A stretch of 64,000 nt of DNA from positions 1 through 64,000 of the forward strand of contig WGGC01000041.1 in assembly GCA_015491905.1 (NCBI GenBank), written 5' to 3'. Source of the DNA: Bacteroidales bacterium. Its GTDB lineage: Bacteria; Bacteroidota; Bacteroidia; Bacteroidales; F082. Below the pieces are notes generated by a model. The model worked only from the letters and a program-made list of their open reading frames with translations. It made no database searches and was not told where the DNA came from. Position numbers and translations under genes: made by a program. Below are positions 18,838-28,860 of this stretch, one piece after another. Each line of letters opens with the position of its first letter. Position 1 is the first letter of the stretch.

Positions 18838-20514
18838 ATGCGTGCAAATTCAATAATACAAAAAATTCCTAATTATTTAAGGCAATTTATTGTAGAGCAG
18901 CATTATGAGAATTATACAGGACGTGACCATGCTGTATGGCGATATGTAATGCGCAGAAACAAAGCTTATTTACAAAAGCATGCACATAAATCATATATAG
19001 CCGGACTTAATAAAACAGGTATTTCGCTTTTTAAAATACCTTCCATTGAGGAAATGAATATCATATTAGGGAAAATAGGATGGGCAGCAGTATGTGTTGA
19101 TGGCTTTATTCCTCCTGCCATGTTTATGCTTTTTCAGGCATATAAAGTGTTGGTTATTGCCTCAGACATAAGAAATATTGATCAAGTTGAATATACTCCT
19201 GCACCCGATATTATTCACGAAGCAGCAGGACATGCTCCCATAATAGCTGATGAAGAATACGCAAACTACCTTTTGCATTTTGGTAATATAGGTTCCAAAG
19301 CATTACCATCAAAAAAGGACCATGAACTATATGAGGCTATTCGCCATTTATCTATTCTAAAAGCTGACCCCAAATCTTCCGGCGCCGAAATAAGTAATGC
19401 TGAAGATTCAATTTCATTGCTTCAAAGAAATATGGGAATGCCTTCAGAGATGTCTTTAATACGTAATTTACATTGGTGGACAGTAGAATATGGTTTAATT
19501 GGAGATTTAAAAAATCCAAAAATTTACGGTGCCGGTTTACTTTCTTCTATTATGGAGAGCAAAGAAGCCCTTAGTCCGAAAGTAAAAAAAATACCTTATT
19601 CGCTCGATGCTATGGACTATGGATTTGATATCACCAAACCTCAGGAGCAATTATTTGTTACCCCTGATTTTAAACATTTAAATGAAGTTCTGGATGAGTT
19701 TTCAAACCAAATGGCACTAAAAACAGGAGGAATAGAAGGTATATTGAAAGCTATACAGTCAGGTGAAGTAAGCACCATTGAATATAGTTCCGGAATTCAG
19801 GTATCAGGAATATTTTCAGATGTAATTATTCACGATGGGCAAGCTGTTTATATCAATACCAATGGCCCAACAACATTAAATTATAAAGAGAAACTATTAC
19901 CGGGTCATGATACTTCTCATCATAAAAGTGGTTTCGGTTCTCCTATAGGAAAAATAAAAGGGTGCCTAAAGCCTATAAGACATCTAACAGACTCAGAATT
20001 AAGGCAACTAGGAATACATAAGGGAAAATATTGTAAAATAGAATTAGAATCAGGGGTGATTATTGAAGGCTATTTGATAAAAACTACACGAAAGGATAAC
20101 AAAATATTACTAATGAGTTTTAAAGATTGCCTTGTAAAACATAATGAAAAAATACTCTTCGAACCATCGTGGGGTATATATGATATGGCAGTTGGGGAAA
20201 AAATAACATCTGTTTTTTCCGGTCCGGCTCAAATAGATAATTATCCTTTACCCAATTACAATCCCACTGAAAAGACTCATACAATTAATTATAGTGATGA
20301 AGATTTAGAATTATTTTCTGTTTATGAGAAAATAAATTCATGGTTTTTTACTTCCCCTGCAACAAAAGAATTCCTTTCTTTATGGAATCACATTTATGTA
20401 AATTATCCAAATGAATGGTTATTAATAAATGAAATGTTAGAATTAACAAAAACCAATTCTCACCTTACTGATTTCAAGCAACAAATAGAATCACGCCTTA
20501 AAAAGACTTATTAA
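18838..20514 (+). CDS. biopterin-dependent aromatic amino acid hydroxylase with long C-terminal extension
   Basis: DIIHEAAGHAPIIADEEYANYL (iron-ligand HxxxH region), WWTVEYGLIGD, IYGAGLLSSIMES. The ORF track starts at 18745, but TATTTTTG at about 18800 and the conserved N-terminus favour ATG 18838. Confidence 0.9.
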   Translation: MRANSIIQKIPNYLRQFIVEQHYENYTGRDHAVWRYVMRRNKAYLQKHAHKSYIAGLNKTGISLFKIPSIEEMNIILGKIGWAAVCVDGFIPPAMFMLFQAYKVLVIASDIRNIDQVEYTPAPDIIHEAAGHAPIIADEEYANYLLHFGNIGSKALPSKKDHELYEAIRHLSILKADPKSSGAEISNAEDSISLLQRNMGMPSEMSLIRNLHWWTVEYGLIGDLKNPKIYGAGLLSSIMESKEALSPKVKKIPYSLDAMDYGFDITKPQEQLFVTPDFKHLNEVLDEFSNQMALKTGGIEGILKAIQSGEVSTIEYSSGIQVSGIFSDVIIHDGQAVYINTNGPTTLNYKEKLLPGHDTSHHKSGFGSPIGKIKGCLKPIRHLTDSELRQLGIHKGKYCKIELESGVIIEGYLIKTTRKDNKILLMSFKDCLVKHNEKILFEPSWGIYDMAVGEKITSVFSGPAQIDNYPLPNYNPTEKTHTINYSDEDLELFSVYEKINSWFFTSPATKEFLSLWNHIYVNYPNEWLLINEMLELTKTNSHLTDFKQQIESRLKKTY

Positions 20515-20577
20515 ATTACGTTATTTAATAAAAGTCACTTGCTTTAAAACGCGTCTGTATATTATTATATTTTACTC

Positions 20578-21210
20578 TTAGGTTTTCTTTATACTTAAAC
20601 TAACAATCCATTTAACCAATCCTATAATAATAAAGAAAACACTTAGATAAACAAAACTCCATTTAAGAAAAGTAGATATAGCAGCAATATCCACCCATAC
20701 TTTATTCATTGCCGGATAAGACAAAAGGTCTATACGTAATAATATATTTTCAATGTAATCGAAAAAGGCTGCAATAAATGGAAGATATACTAATTTAACC
20801 AATTTGGTTTTTTTCAATTGGATATATAACAGGCTTCCTAATAATAAAGAATATATTATCGGATAAAACATATCTACCCACTGCAGCTTTAAATATACCT
20901 CTTTACCCACCACACCATAAGAATGGAAAATATTGGAAAGTTGCTTGAACGAATAAAAGAAAAGAGCATCAGGAATACCTTTACCTCCAGAAATTTGATT
21001 AATTTTTTCAACACTAAATGGAAACAATCCATTGAAAGCAAAAAGAAAAAATACTTCAAGTGCAATTAATAAAATAATGCCTGTCCATGATGATGTCTTT
21101 CTAAAAATATTATCACAGCAAATTTTACCCGACTTCATAATTTTATTTTTTAATAAAAAACTAAAGTACAAAAGATTAATAAAAAAGAACGTATTGCAGA
21201 GAAAAATCAT
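20578..21210 (-). CDS. hypothetical integral membrane protein
   Basis: Several hydrophobic segments; no family recognised. Confidence 0.55.
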   Translation of the reverse strand: MIFLCNTFFFINLLYFSFLLKNKIMKSGKICCDNIFRKTSSWTGIILLIALEVFFLFAFNGLFPFSVEKINQISGGKGIPDALFFYSFKQLSNIFHSYGVVGKEVYLKLQWVDMFYPIIYSLLLGSLLYIQLKKTKLVKLVYLPFIAAFFDYIENILLRIDLLSYPAMNKVWVDIAAISTFLKWSFVYLSVFFIIIGLVKWIVSLSIKKT

Positions 21211-21245
21211 TAAAAGCTTTTATATATTTGAAGAAAGATTCATTT

Positions 21246-22523
21246 ATGCATTTGAATGGAGATAAGGAACTACAGATTTTAAAAGACAAGCAATATTATA
21301 AGTTCAGTCTATACGGTTTTTTTAAGAACTTACGATTTTATGAATCTTTCTTAATATTATTCTTTTTGAGTAAGGGAATTGATTATATAAAAATAGGGTT
21401 ATTATATTCTATTAGAGAAATTACTGTTGCTATTCTGGAAATACCAAGCGGATTAATTGCAGACGCACTTGGAAGAAAAAAAACCCTAATCATTTCCTTT
21501 TTATTTTATATGATTTCCTTTACTATATTTTATTTTTCCAATCATTATGGCTTAATGGCAATAGCTATGATATTTTATGCTATTGGGGATGCTTTTAGAA
21601 CCGGTGTTCATAAGTCAATGATTTTTCATTATTTAAAAATAAAAGGACTGGGAAAGCAGAAAGCTGCATATTACGGACATACACGTTCCTGGTCGCAAAT
21701 CGGATCAGCATTATCCGCCTTAATTGCAGGATTACTTGTATATTATACAGACAGTTATAAAATAATATTTATAGCATCTATAATTCCGTATTTATTCGAT
21801 ATGATATTGATAGCCTCTTATCCTGAATTTTTAAATGGAAACATTAAACACTTGAAAAAGACAAATTTATCATCAAAGTTCAAATTAATATTTCACGCTT
21901 TTTATCTTAGTTTCAAACAATTACATTTTTTAAAATCAATAACAAATTTATCTTTACATACCGGATATTATAAAGCTATAAAGGACTACATTCAACCTTT
22001 AATGATGGGATTTGCTCTTTCAATACCATGGCTTACAAACATGGAGGACAAAAAGAAAACAGCAATTATTGTCGGTGTTTTTTACTTTTTTATTTATTTA
22101 GCTACATCTTTCACTTCCCGACATGCAGGGGAGTTTAAAAGTTATTTCAAACGCTTTACAACTCCATTAAATATTACATTAATTACAGGTTTTATGAGTG
22201 GGATATTTAGTGGAATATTTTATAATAATCACTGGTTTTTGCTTTCTATCTTTACATTTATAATTATTTTACTTTTGGAAAATTTAAGAAAACCTATTGG
22301 AATAGCATATGTGGCAAACCAGTCAAATGATAATGCTATGGCAACAATACTTTCTGTACAATCACAATATCAGTCTCTTTTCACAGCAATTATTGCTCCT
22401 ATAATAGGTTTTGCGGCACAGTTTTTTGGTGTAGGAATAGGTATATCAATTGCAACAATATTTTTATTACTGTTTTTTCCATTATATTATTTAAAAGAAA
22501 AAAAAGATAAATTTTTTAAATAA
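21246..22523 (+). CDS. MFS transporter
   Basis: LLYSIREITVAILEIPSGLIADALGRKKTLIISF (MFS motif A). The track start (TTG 21228) lies inside a -7 element TATATTTG at 21223-21230, so ATG 21246 is preferred. Confidence 0.85.
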   Translation: MHLNGDKELQILKDKQYYKFSLYGFFKNLRFYESFLILFFLSKGIDYIKIGLLYSIREITVAILEIPSGLIADALGRKKTLIISFLFYMISFTIFYFSNHYGLMAIAMIFYAIGDAFRTGVHKSMIFHYLKIKGLGKQKAAYYGHTRSWSQIGSALSALIAGLLVYYTDSYKIIFIASIIPYLFDMILIASYPEFLNGNIKHLKKTNLSSKFKLIFHAFYLSFKQLHFLKSITNLSLHTGYYKAIKDYIQPLMMGFALSIPWLTNMEDKKKTAIIVGVFYFFIYLATSFTSRHAGEFKSYFKRFTTPLNITLITGFMSGIFSGIFYNNHWFLLSIFTFIIILLLENLRKPIGIAYVANQSNDNAMATILSVQSQYQSLFTAIIAPIIGFAAQFFGVGIGISIATIFLLLFFPLYYLKEKKDKFFK

Positions 22524-22594
22524 GTATCTACTATATTATTTATATCTTTGAATCATAATGTATAGTAGAAATTAATTATCAATATAAAAAAGAA

Positions 22595-23461
22595 ATGAAA
22601 AAATTAGCCCTTGCATTAGGAGGAGGAAGTGCCAGAGGATTGGCCCATATAGGTTTTTTAAAAGTTATTGAAAAAAATGAAATTCCAATTAGCAGGATAG
22701 CAGGATGCAGTATGGGAGCAATGGTAGGAGGAGCTTATTGTTTATATCAAAACATAAAAGATGTCGAAAAATTAAGTAACAATTTTATAAATAATCCCTT
22801 TTTCAAAGAATTTAATTTTGATGATTTTGCGTCCATTGACAAAAAGCCTAAAAACTGGAAAGAAAAGGTTCGTATAGCAATGGGAAGGGTAAAGATAGGT
22901 TTGGAGTTATTTAAAACATTAGGTAATCCCAGTATCTTTGATGAAGAAACAATGGAAAAAATATATAATACATATCCTGATGTTATGGTTGAAGATTTAG
23001 GAATCCCGTTTTATGCAACCTCTAATGACATACAAACAGGGGAAGAAGTTATTTTAAATGAAGGAAGCTTATTAAAAATAATAAGAGCAAGTTCAGCCTT
23101 ACCGGGATATTTCCCTCCTGTTAAAATAAAAAATCATTTATTAGTAGATGGAGGAGTATCAAATTTAGTTCCTACTAATGTTTTTGAAAAAAATCATAAC
23201 GAAATAATTGTAGGAGTTGATGTTAGTCAACCAATAAAACGGAATACCAAATTAAATAGTGGTATTGAAATTATGCAACAAGCCGAATCAATAAGAGAAT
23301 ACCACCTTGCACAACTTAAAATGTCGAATGCTGATAAAATAGTTTCATGCAAAATGAATGGCTATTCATGGGCTGACTTTGGTAAATCAAAAGAAATAAT
23401 TGCTGCTGGAGAAAAAGCAGGAAGGGAATTTGTAAAATGGTACAATCAAAATCACCGGTAA
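22595..23461 (+). CDS. patatin-like phospholipase family protein
   Basis: LALGGGSARGLAHIGFL (oxyanion loop), GCSMGAMVGG (GxSxG), VDGGVSNLVP (DG dyad). Confidence 0.95.
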   Translation: MKKLALALGGGSARGLAHIGFLKVIEKNEIPISRIAGCSMGAMVGGAYCLYQNIKDVEKLSNNFINNPFFKEFNFDDFASIDKKPKNWKEKVRIAMGRVKIGLELFKTLGNPSIFDEETMEKIYNTYPDVMVEDLGIPFYATSNDIQTGEEVILNEGSLLKIIRASSALPGYFPPVKIKNHLLVDGGVSNLVPTNVFEKNHNEIIVGVDVSQPIKRNTKLNSGIEIMQQAESIREYHLAQLKMSNADKIVSCKMNGYSWADFGKSKEIIAAGEKAGREFVKWYNQNHR

Positions 23462-23466
23462 AAAAT

Positions 23467-24894
23467 CTAACTAAAAAAAACTTCATTAAATCCTAACAAA
23501 AATACTTTTTCTGTTGCACGGGTAAAAGCTGTGTATAACCATCTTAAATAATCAACTTCCAAAGGTTTTTCGGGGTTTATGTATCCTTGAGTTATAAATA
23601 CCACAGGCCATTGGCCCCCTTGTGTTTTATGGCAGGTCATAGCATAAGCATATTTTATTTGTAGTGCATTAAAATACGGATCCTTACGAATAGCAGCCAT
23701 TCTTTTACGTTTATTTGGAATATATTGATAATCAGCTTCAATCTGTATGAAAAGATTTTTTTGGTCTTCTTCTGAAAGTGAAGCCCCCGAAGCATCAAGC
23801 GAGTTTAATAGAATTTTTACCGTTATTTCTTTTTCTTCAGGATAATCAAGCATAACTACTTCCGCATCTGCAAACTCAAATCCATATAATTCCTCTAAAT
23901 AATTAACTCTTCTTATTTCAATCATATCACCATTAGCAATAAAACCGGCTTTTGATTCGGCACTTAACCAAAAATAATTGTTTTTAACTACCATCAATTT
24001 ATCTCCGGCCTCCAAACGAGATTCTTTTTGCTGGATAAAATTACGTATTTGATGATTAAATAAATTTGCATCTTTATTACTTCTTGTAATAACAATTCCC
24101 TGAATTCCATTTTGTTCAGAAAAATATGACTGCATCAGGTCTTCCAACATGTATGAATCCTCAACAACCTCAACATCATGAGAAAAATTGTTTTTATAAA
24201 AAAATGGAAATGATATATCAACTATTTCAATCTTTTCTCGTATATCCGTAGCTGTTTTAAGAATACCTGAATTCATAGATTGCCTCATCACCTCTCTCAT
24301 TTCGAAAGAAAAAGCAGTAACCTGATAACTCATCTTAAGATATTCCAGATTAAGAGCCGGACTAATATTAAGACCTACAGGTGGTAATTGAGCAGTATCG
24401 CCAACAAGTAAAAGTTTATTTCCGGAATTTGAAAATACAAATTGCATTAAATCATCTAAAAGGTTATTGTTTCCAAAACCTGTATCTAATCCGGAATCAT
24501 TAATCATGGAAGCTTCATCAACAACAAAAACAGTATTATTCATATTATTTTTTGCCAGAATCATTTTTCTGTTTCCGTTAGAATCCTTAATATTAATGTA
24601 AATACTCCGGTGAATTGTACCGGCATTAAAACCGGTATATTGACTTAATACTTTTGCAGCGCGTCCGGTAGGAGCCATTAAAACAAACCTTTTTGAATTT
24701 AGCTGAAGGTAATTTACAAAAGCACTGACTAATGAAGTTTTTCCTGTTCCGGCATACCCTTTTAGAATATAAAGAGGATTTATTTTTTCAGTATTCCCAA
24801 AAGCAACCAGATGTTCTATAACAGAATCCTGATCAGATGTAGGAACAAATTTCAAAAACGACTTTAGTAATTTTTTTTCATTTTGAATATCCAT
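23467..24894 (-). CDS. ATP-dependent RecD-like helicase / AAA family ATPase
   Basis: ILKGYAGTGKTSLVSAFV, MAPTGRAAKVLS, VFVVDEASMIND, LLVGDTAQLPPVG, AMTCHKTQGGQWPVVFI, WLYTAFTRATEKV. Confidence 0.94.
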   Translation of the reverse strand: MDIQNEKKLLKSFLKFVPTSDQDSVIEHLVAFGNTEKINPLYILKGYAGTGKTSLVSAFVNYLQLNSKRFVLMAPTGRAAKVLSQYTGFNAGTIHRSIYINIKDSNGNRKMILAKNNMNNTVFVVDEASMINDSGLDTGFGNNNLLDDLMQFVFSNSGNKLLLVGDTAQLPPVGLNISPALNLEYLKMSYQVTAFSFEMREVMRQSMNSGILKTATDIREKIEIVDISFPFFYKNNFSHDVEVVEDSYMLEDLMQSYFSEQNGIQGIVITRSNKDANLFNHQIRNFIQQKESRLEAGDKLMVVKNNYFWLSAESKAGFIANGDMIEIRRVNYLEELYGFEFADAEVVMLDYPEEKEITVKILLNSLDASGASLSEEDQKNLFIQIEADYQYIPNKRKRMAAIRKDPYFNALQIKYAYAMTCHKTQGGQWPVVFITQGYINPEKPLEVDYLRWLYTAFTRATEKVFLLGFNEVFFS

Positions 24895-24903
24895 AAAGTA
24901 TAA

Positions 24904-27258
24904 TTAAAATGGATAACCTATTCCGAAATTGCCAATAAAATCATGTAACTGCAAATATGGTAATCTCCACCTTTGACCTCTTGGGTAAGCAGGATTTACA
25001 AAAGGTGCTGCTACATCAAAACGAAGAACAAAATAACTGAAATCTAATCTTATGCCAAATCCAGCATCAACAGCCATTTGTCTTAAAAAAGAATTCCATT
25101 TAAATTTACCATTAGGATATACAGATGAAATATTATAATTCCATATATTACCAGAATCTATAAATAAAGCACCTTTGATAAAATTATATACAGGAAACCT
25201 CCATTCAACATTTCCTTCTAATTTAATATCGCCTACGCGTTCGTAAGCACTAGTTCCGGTATATCCTCCCGGGCCCAGCATCCGAAAATGCCAACCTCGC
25301 ATACCGTTTGCCCCGCCTGCATAAAAACCCTTTTCATAAGGTATCTCTGAAGAATTTCCAAAAGGAATAGCTAGCCCAACCAATGCACGGAAAACTAACA
25401 TGTTGCTTGCATTATCAAAATGAATATAATGCCTAAAATCTCCATCAAAGCGAATATATTGGGAGTATCTTACTCCAAATAAAGAATAAAAGCCACCTGG
25501 AATCCTTTTACCACCGAACCAATGGTTTAAAGCATCTAATAAATTACCCGAACTTTCTAAATCAAGGCGAAAATAATTAAAATTACCTATTTTATTAATT
25601 TGCTGATTATTAAATATAAAGCTGTATTTTAAGCCAAAAATAAAATGGTTTGAATATTGCTCTTTTAAGGCAATATTTGTTTCTTTGGATAATATAGAAT
25701 CGAAAACCGGGCTAGGATTAACTTTAACATAGTTAATATTTAATGGAGTTAAAATGTGATGAATATATACACTTTGATCCCAAAGGTATCCTAAGTCTGC
25801 ATTAGTAATACTTCTGGAATAATAGGGACGTAATTGATAGTTATACCCAATATCAACACTTGTTTGAGAATTTCCTTTTAGAGATAATCCCCGGAAAGGG
25901 AAAAGAACCATAGGGAAATATAATGAGGAATTAATTCCCGTTTCAAATGTATTAAATAAATTATTTTTTGAACTTGGAAGTGTTCCTGATGCTATTTGCT
26001 TTTGAGCCTCAAAACCACCATTTAAACTTATATTAAAAACCTCTCCCCTCTTGAAAATATTTCTGTTGGTAATTGATAAAGCCCCGTTAACACCAAGGTT
26101 CCCACTGGAATTAGTGCCTACAACCTCAACAGAAAAAGTATTCAGCTTACCCGTTTGCATAATTATTTTTGCATTTATAACTCCGGTTAAGCCGGATGAT
26201 TGATTAGCTGTTCCGGTAGTATCAAAATTAATATTAACGCTCCTCAACAATCTGTATTTAAACAAATTGTCATACGTTTGCTTTACTCTAATGTCAGAAT
26301 ATGGTTGGTCAGGTAATATACGGATAGCATGATAAAAGGTACCTTTTCCAAAACGCCTTTTTGGTCCGTAAATATAATAATACAAAAACTTCTTTTTTGC
26401 TCTTCCTAATTTAACAAACTGTCTTACAGTATCATACTTTTGTATTTTCAACGGTGAGTAGTTGGGAATAACAAACACTTTATTAATAAAATATCTAATA
26501 TGAGGATAATTATTAAAAAGACCGGGGTGATTAATATCAGGAACCTCACGAGCTTTTAAAACAACTTTTATGTTAACCCTATAATCTCTAAAATTAGTAT
26601 CTGCTACAAACTGCACAAAATTTCTGGTAAAGTAATAATAGCCATTATTTCTAAGATAATCAGTAATTTTACCTCTCAAATTATCAAGCTTATATGCATT
26701 AAATATCTGTCCCTCTCTCAAATAGGAACTCAATTTAAATTTTTTCATATAAGGTCTCAAGGTAGTATCCTGAAAAAGATAGCTAACAGTATCTATTATA
26801 TATGGTTTCCCCGGATATATTTTATAATCAACATCTGTAATAAAATTATGATTAATGACCTTATACTGAATACGGCTTTTAAAGAAACCCAAATCATGAA
26901 GATATATTTTTAAACTCCTGACATTAGTTTCGGGTTCTCCAGAGAAAAAATATACCGGTTTTTCACTAAACTTTTTATTTAATAGTTTCCCAAGCCATGT
27001 TTTATTATGCTTATAATAAAAATATGACCAAAGATTAAATCTTGTAAAAAGAAACTTTTTATTTGGTTTAGGATGTATAAATTTTTTTAGATCACCGGCA
27101 GTTAAGAGTTTAGGATATTGATTATTTTTAATTTCAACGATACTTTTACCTACAAGATGCTCATTTTTAGGAATATATTTTTTAACAGAACAAGCTGATA
27201 ATCCCATCAGGATAAAAGCTGATACACCTATTACTAAAGTAAAATATTTTTTAATCAA
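24904..27258 (-). CDS. TamL-like (BamA/TamA superfamily) outer membrane lipoprotein
   Basis: Lipobox ILMGLSACSVKKYIP; POTRA-like region then barrel; GFYAGGANGMRGWHFRMLGPGGY (BamA-type RGF/RGW motif); C-terminal NFGIGYPF. Confidence 0.88.
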   Translation of the reverse strand: MIKKYFTLVIGVSAFILMGLSACSVKKYIPKNEHLVGKSIVEIKNNQYPKLLTAGDLKKFIHPKPNKKFLFTRFNLWSYFYYKHNKTWLGKLLNKKFSEKPVYFFSGEPETNVRSLKIYLHDLGFFKSRIQYKVINHNFITDVDYKIYPGKPYIIDTVSYLFQDTTLRPYMKKFKLSSYLREGQIFNAYKLDNLRGKITDYLRNNGYYYFTRNFVQFVADTNFRDYRVNIKVVLKAREVPDINHPGLFNNYPHIRYFINKVFVIPNYSPLKIQKYDTVRQFVKLGRAKKKFLYYYIYGPKRRFGKGTFYHAIRILPDQPYSDIRVKQTYDNLFKYRLLRSVNINFDTTGTANQSSGLTGVINAKIIMQTGKLNTFSVEVVGTNSSGNLGVNGALSITNRNIFKRGEVFNISLNGGFEAQKQIASGTLPSSKNNLFNTFETGINSSLYFPMVLFPFRGLSLKGNSQTSVDIGYNYQLRPYYSRSITNADLGYLWDQSVYIHHILTPLNINYVKVNPSPVFDSILSKETNIALKEQYSNHFIFGLKYSFIFNNQQINKIGNFNYFRLDLESSGNLLDALNHWFGGKRIPGGFYSLFGVRYSQYIRFDGDFRHYIHFDNASNMLVFRALVGLAIPFGNSSEIPYEKGFYAGGANGMRGWHFRMLGPGGYTGTSAYERVGDIKLEGNVEWRFPVYNFIKGALFIDSGNIWNYNISSVYPNGKFKWNSFLRQMAVDAGFGIRLDFSYFVLRFDVAAPFVNPAYPRGQRWRLPYLQLHDFIGNFGIGYPF

Positions 27259-27362
27259 TTTATTAATCCTATTTTGGCAAATTTATGAAAAGAAAGGATA
27301 ATAATTCAATCATTTTTTTTTGATTTATAAATATTTTTTATTGGAAAAATAAAATAAGATTG

Positions 27363-27370
27363 TATCTTTG
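27363..27370 (+). promoter_or_regulatory. -7 element TATCTTTG for tRNA-Val
   Basis: Exact consensus 28 bp upstream of the tRNA. Confidence 0.55.
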
Positions 27371-27398
27371 CACTCTCAATTTTTGAGAAGGATATAAA

Positions 27399-27473
27399 GG
27401 GAGCTTAGCTCAGCTGGTTCAGAGCACCTGCCTTACAAGCAGGGGGTCACTGGTTCGAATCCAGTAGTTCCCA
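27399..27473 (+). tRNA. tRNA-Val (anticodon TAC)
   Basis: Cloverleaf: GGGAGCT acceptor / AGTTCCC, CCTGC-CTTACAA-GCAGG anticodon arm, GGTTCGAATCC T arm. CCA not encoded. Confidence 0.97.
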
Positions 27474-27474
27474 C

Positions 27475-27513
27475 AAAAAAGGATTGTTTCATTTTGAAAC
27501 GATCCTTTTTTTA
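27475..27513 (+). terminator. intrinsic terminator after tRNA-Val
   Basis: aaaaggattgtttc-atttt-gaaacgatcctttttt plus T run. Confidence 0.85.
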
Positions 27514-27589
27514 TTTTAACTGCTATATTATACTTATCTTTTGACATTATAAAATGTCGATCTTTACACAACTAATCACATCAATAAAG

Positions 27590-28681
27590 ATGAATAAAAG
27601 GAAAAGAAATTGGATAACAATCCTAGCCTTATTAATTATAAGCACTTACAATATTAATGCACATAACAATACAACTATGAAAAAAACCGGAAACCTTGAA
27701 GTTGCCACACTGGCAGGTGGTTGTTATTGGTGTATGGATGCACCGTTTGAAAAGACACCCGGAGTAATTAAGGTAATTTCCGGTTTTGCCGGAGGCCATA
27801 TAAAGAACCCTACTTACCAAGAAGTAGCTACAGGTAAAACCGGAGCAGTGGAAGCTGTTCAAATAACCTTTAACCCAACTGTAATTAGTTTTTCTGAAAT
27901 CCTAAATATTTTCTGGCGGCAATTTAACCCAACAGATGCCGGCGGATCATTTTACGACAGAGGTTCCCAATATAAATCGGTTATCTTTTATCATAATAAG
28001 ACACAAAAAGATTTGGCAGAACTTTCCAAGACAAAGTTGGAACTTTCAGGTAAGTTCAGCAAGCCAATCGTAACCAAGATTGAAAAATTCACCACTTTTT
28101 ACCCGGCATCGAGCGACCAGCAACATTACTACAAGAAGAATCCCATTCATTACGACCAATACAGAAAAGCTTCGGGTAGGGATCAGTATATCCAAAAAGT
28201 TTGGGAAAACGATGCGAAAACCTACAAAAAACCAAAACAGGAAATATTAAAAAAGAAACTTACTCCACTTCAATACCAGGTAACTCAAAACAATGCTACG
28301 GAAAGGCCTTTCAAGAATGATTACTGGAACAACAAACAGGAAGGAATTTATGTAGATGTTGTCACCGGAGAACCGTTATTCAGTTCCAACGATAAATTTG
28401 ACTCTGACTGTGGCTGGCCCAGTTTTACTCGTCCTCTCAATCCTGGTGAACTGATAAAAAAAGAAGATTCATCTTTTGGAATGCATCGTGTTGAAGTAAG
28501 AAGTAAAATAGGAAACTCTCACTTGGGACATGTTTTTGACGACGGTCCCGGACCCGACCATTTGCGTTATTGTATAAACTCTGCATCAGTTAAATTTATT
28601 CCGGTTCAGGATATGAAAAAAGAAGGATATGGAGCTTACCTCTATTTGTTTAAAGGCAAGAAAAAAGGGAACGCAAACTAA
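27590..28681 (+). CDS. msrAB: bifunctional peptide methionine sulfoxide reductase MsrA/MsrB, exported
   Basis: Msr[36 protein letters not shown]; Msr[25 protein letters not shown]. The signal peptide begins at ATG 27590 rather than 27554. Confidence 0.95.
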   Translation: MNKRKRNWITILALLIISTYNINAHNNTTMKKTGNLEVATLAGGCYWCMDAPFEKTPGVIKVISGFAGGHIKNPTYQEVATGKTGAVEAVQITFNPTVISFSEILNIFWRQFNPTDAGGSFYDRGSQYKSVIFYHNKTQKDLAELSKTKLELSGKFSKPIVTKIEKFTTFYPASSDQQHYYKKNPIHYDQYRKASGRDQYIQKVWENDAKTYKKPKQEILKKKLTPLQYQVTQNNATERPFKNDYWNNKQEGIYVDVVTGEPLFSSNDKFDSDCGWPSFTRPLNPGELIKKEDSSFGMHRVEVRSKIGNSHLGHVFDDGPGPDHLRYCINSASVKFIPVQDMKKEGYGAYLYLFKGKKKGNAN

Positions 28682-28860
28682 TTATGTCTTGACAATCAAT
28701 TTACCTAAATTTTGCTATCAAAAAAAACGATAAAAGCCTGCGGAGTATCTTTAAATCTTTCAACAACGGTTTCTTTGCAGATATATTGTTACCTGTACAA
28801 TCCTTATCTGCCTTCTATATATTTCTTAAAACAACTAAACAAAGATTAAACAATAAAACT

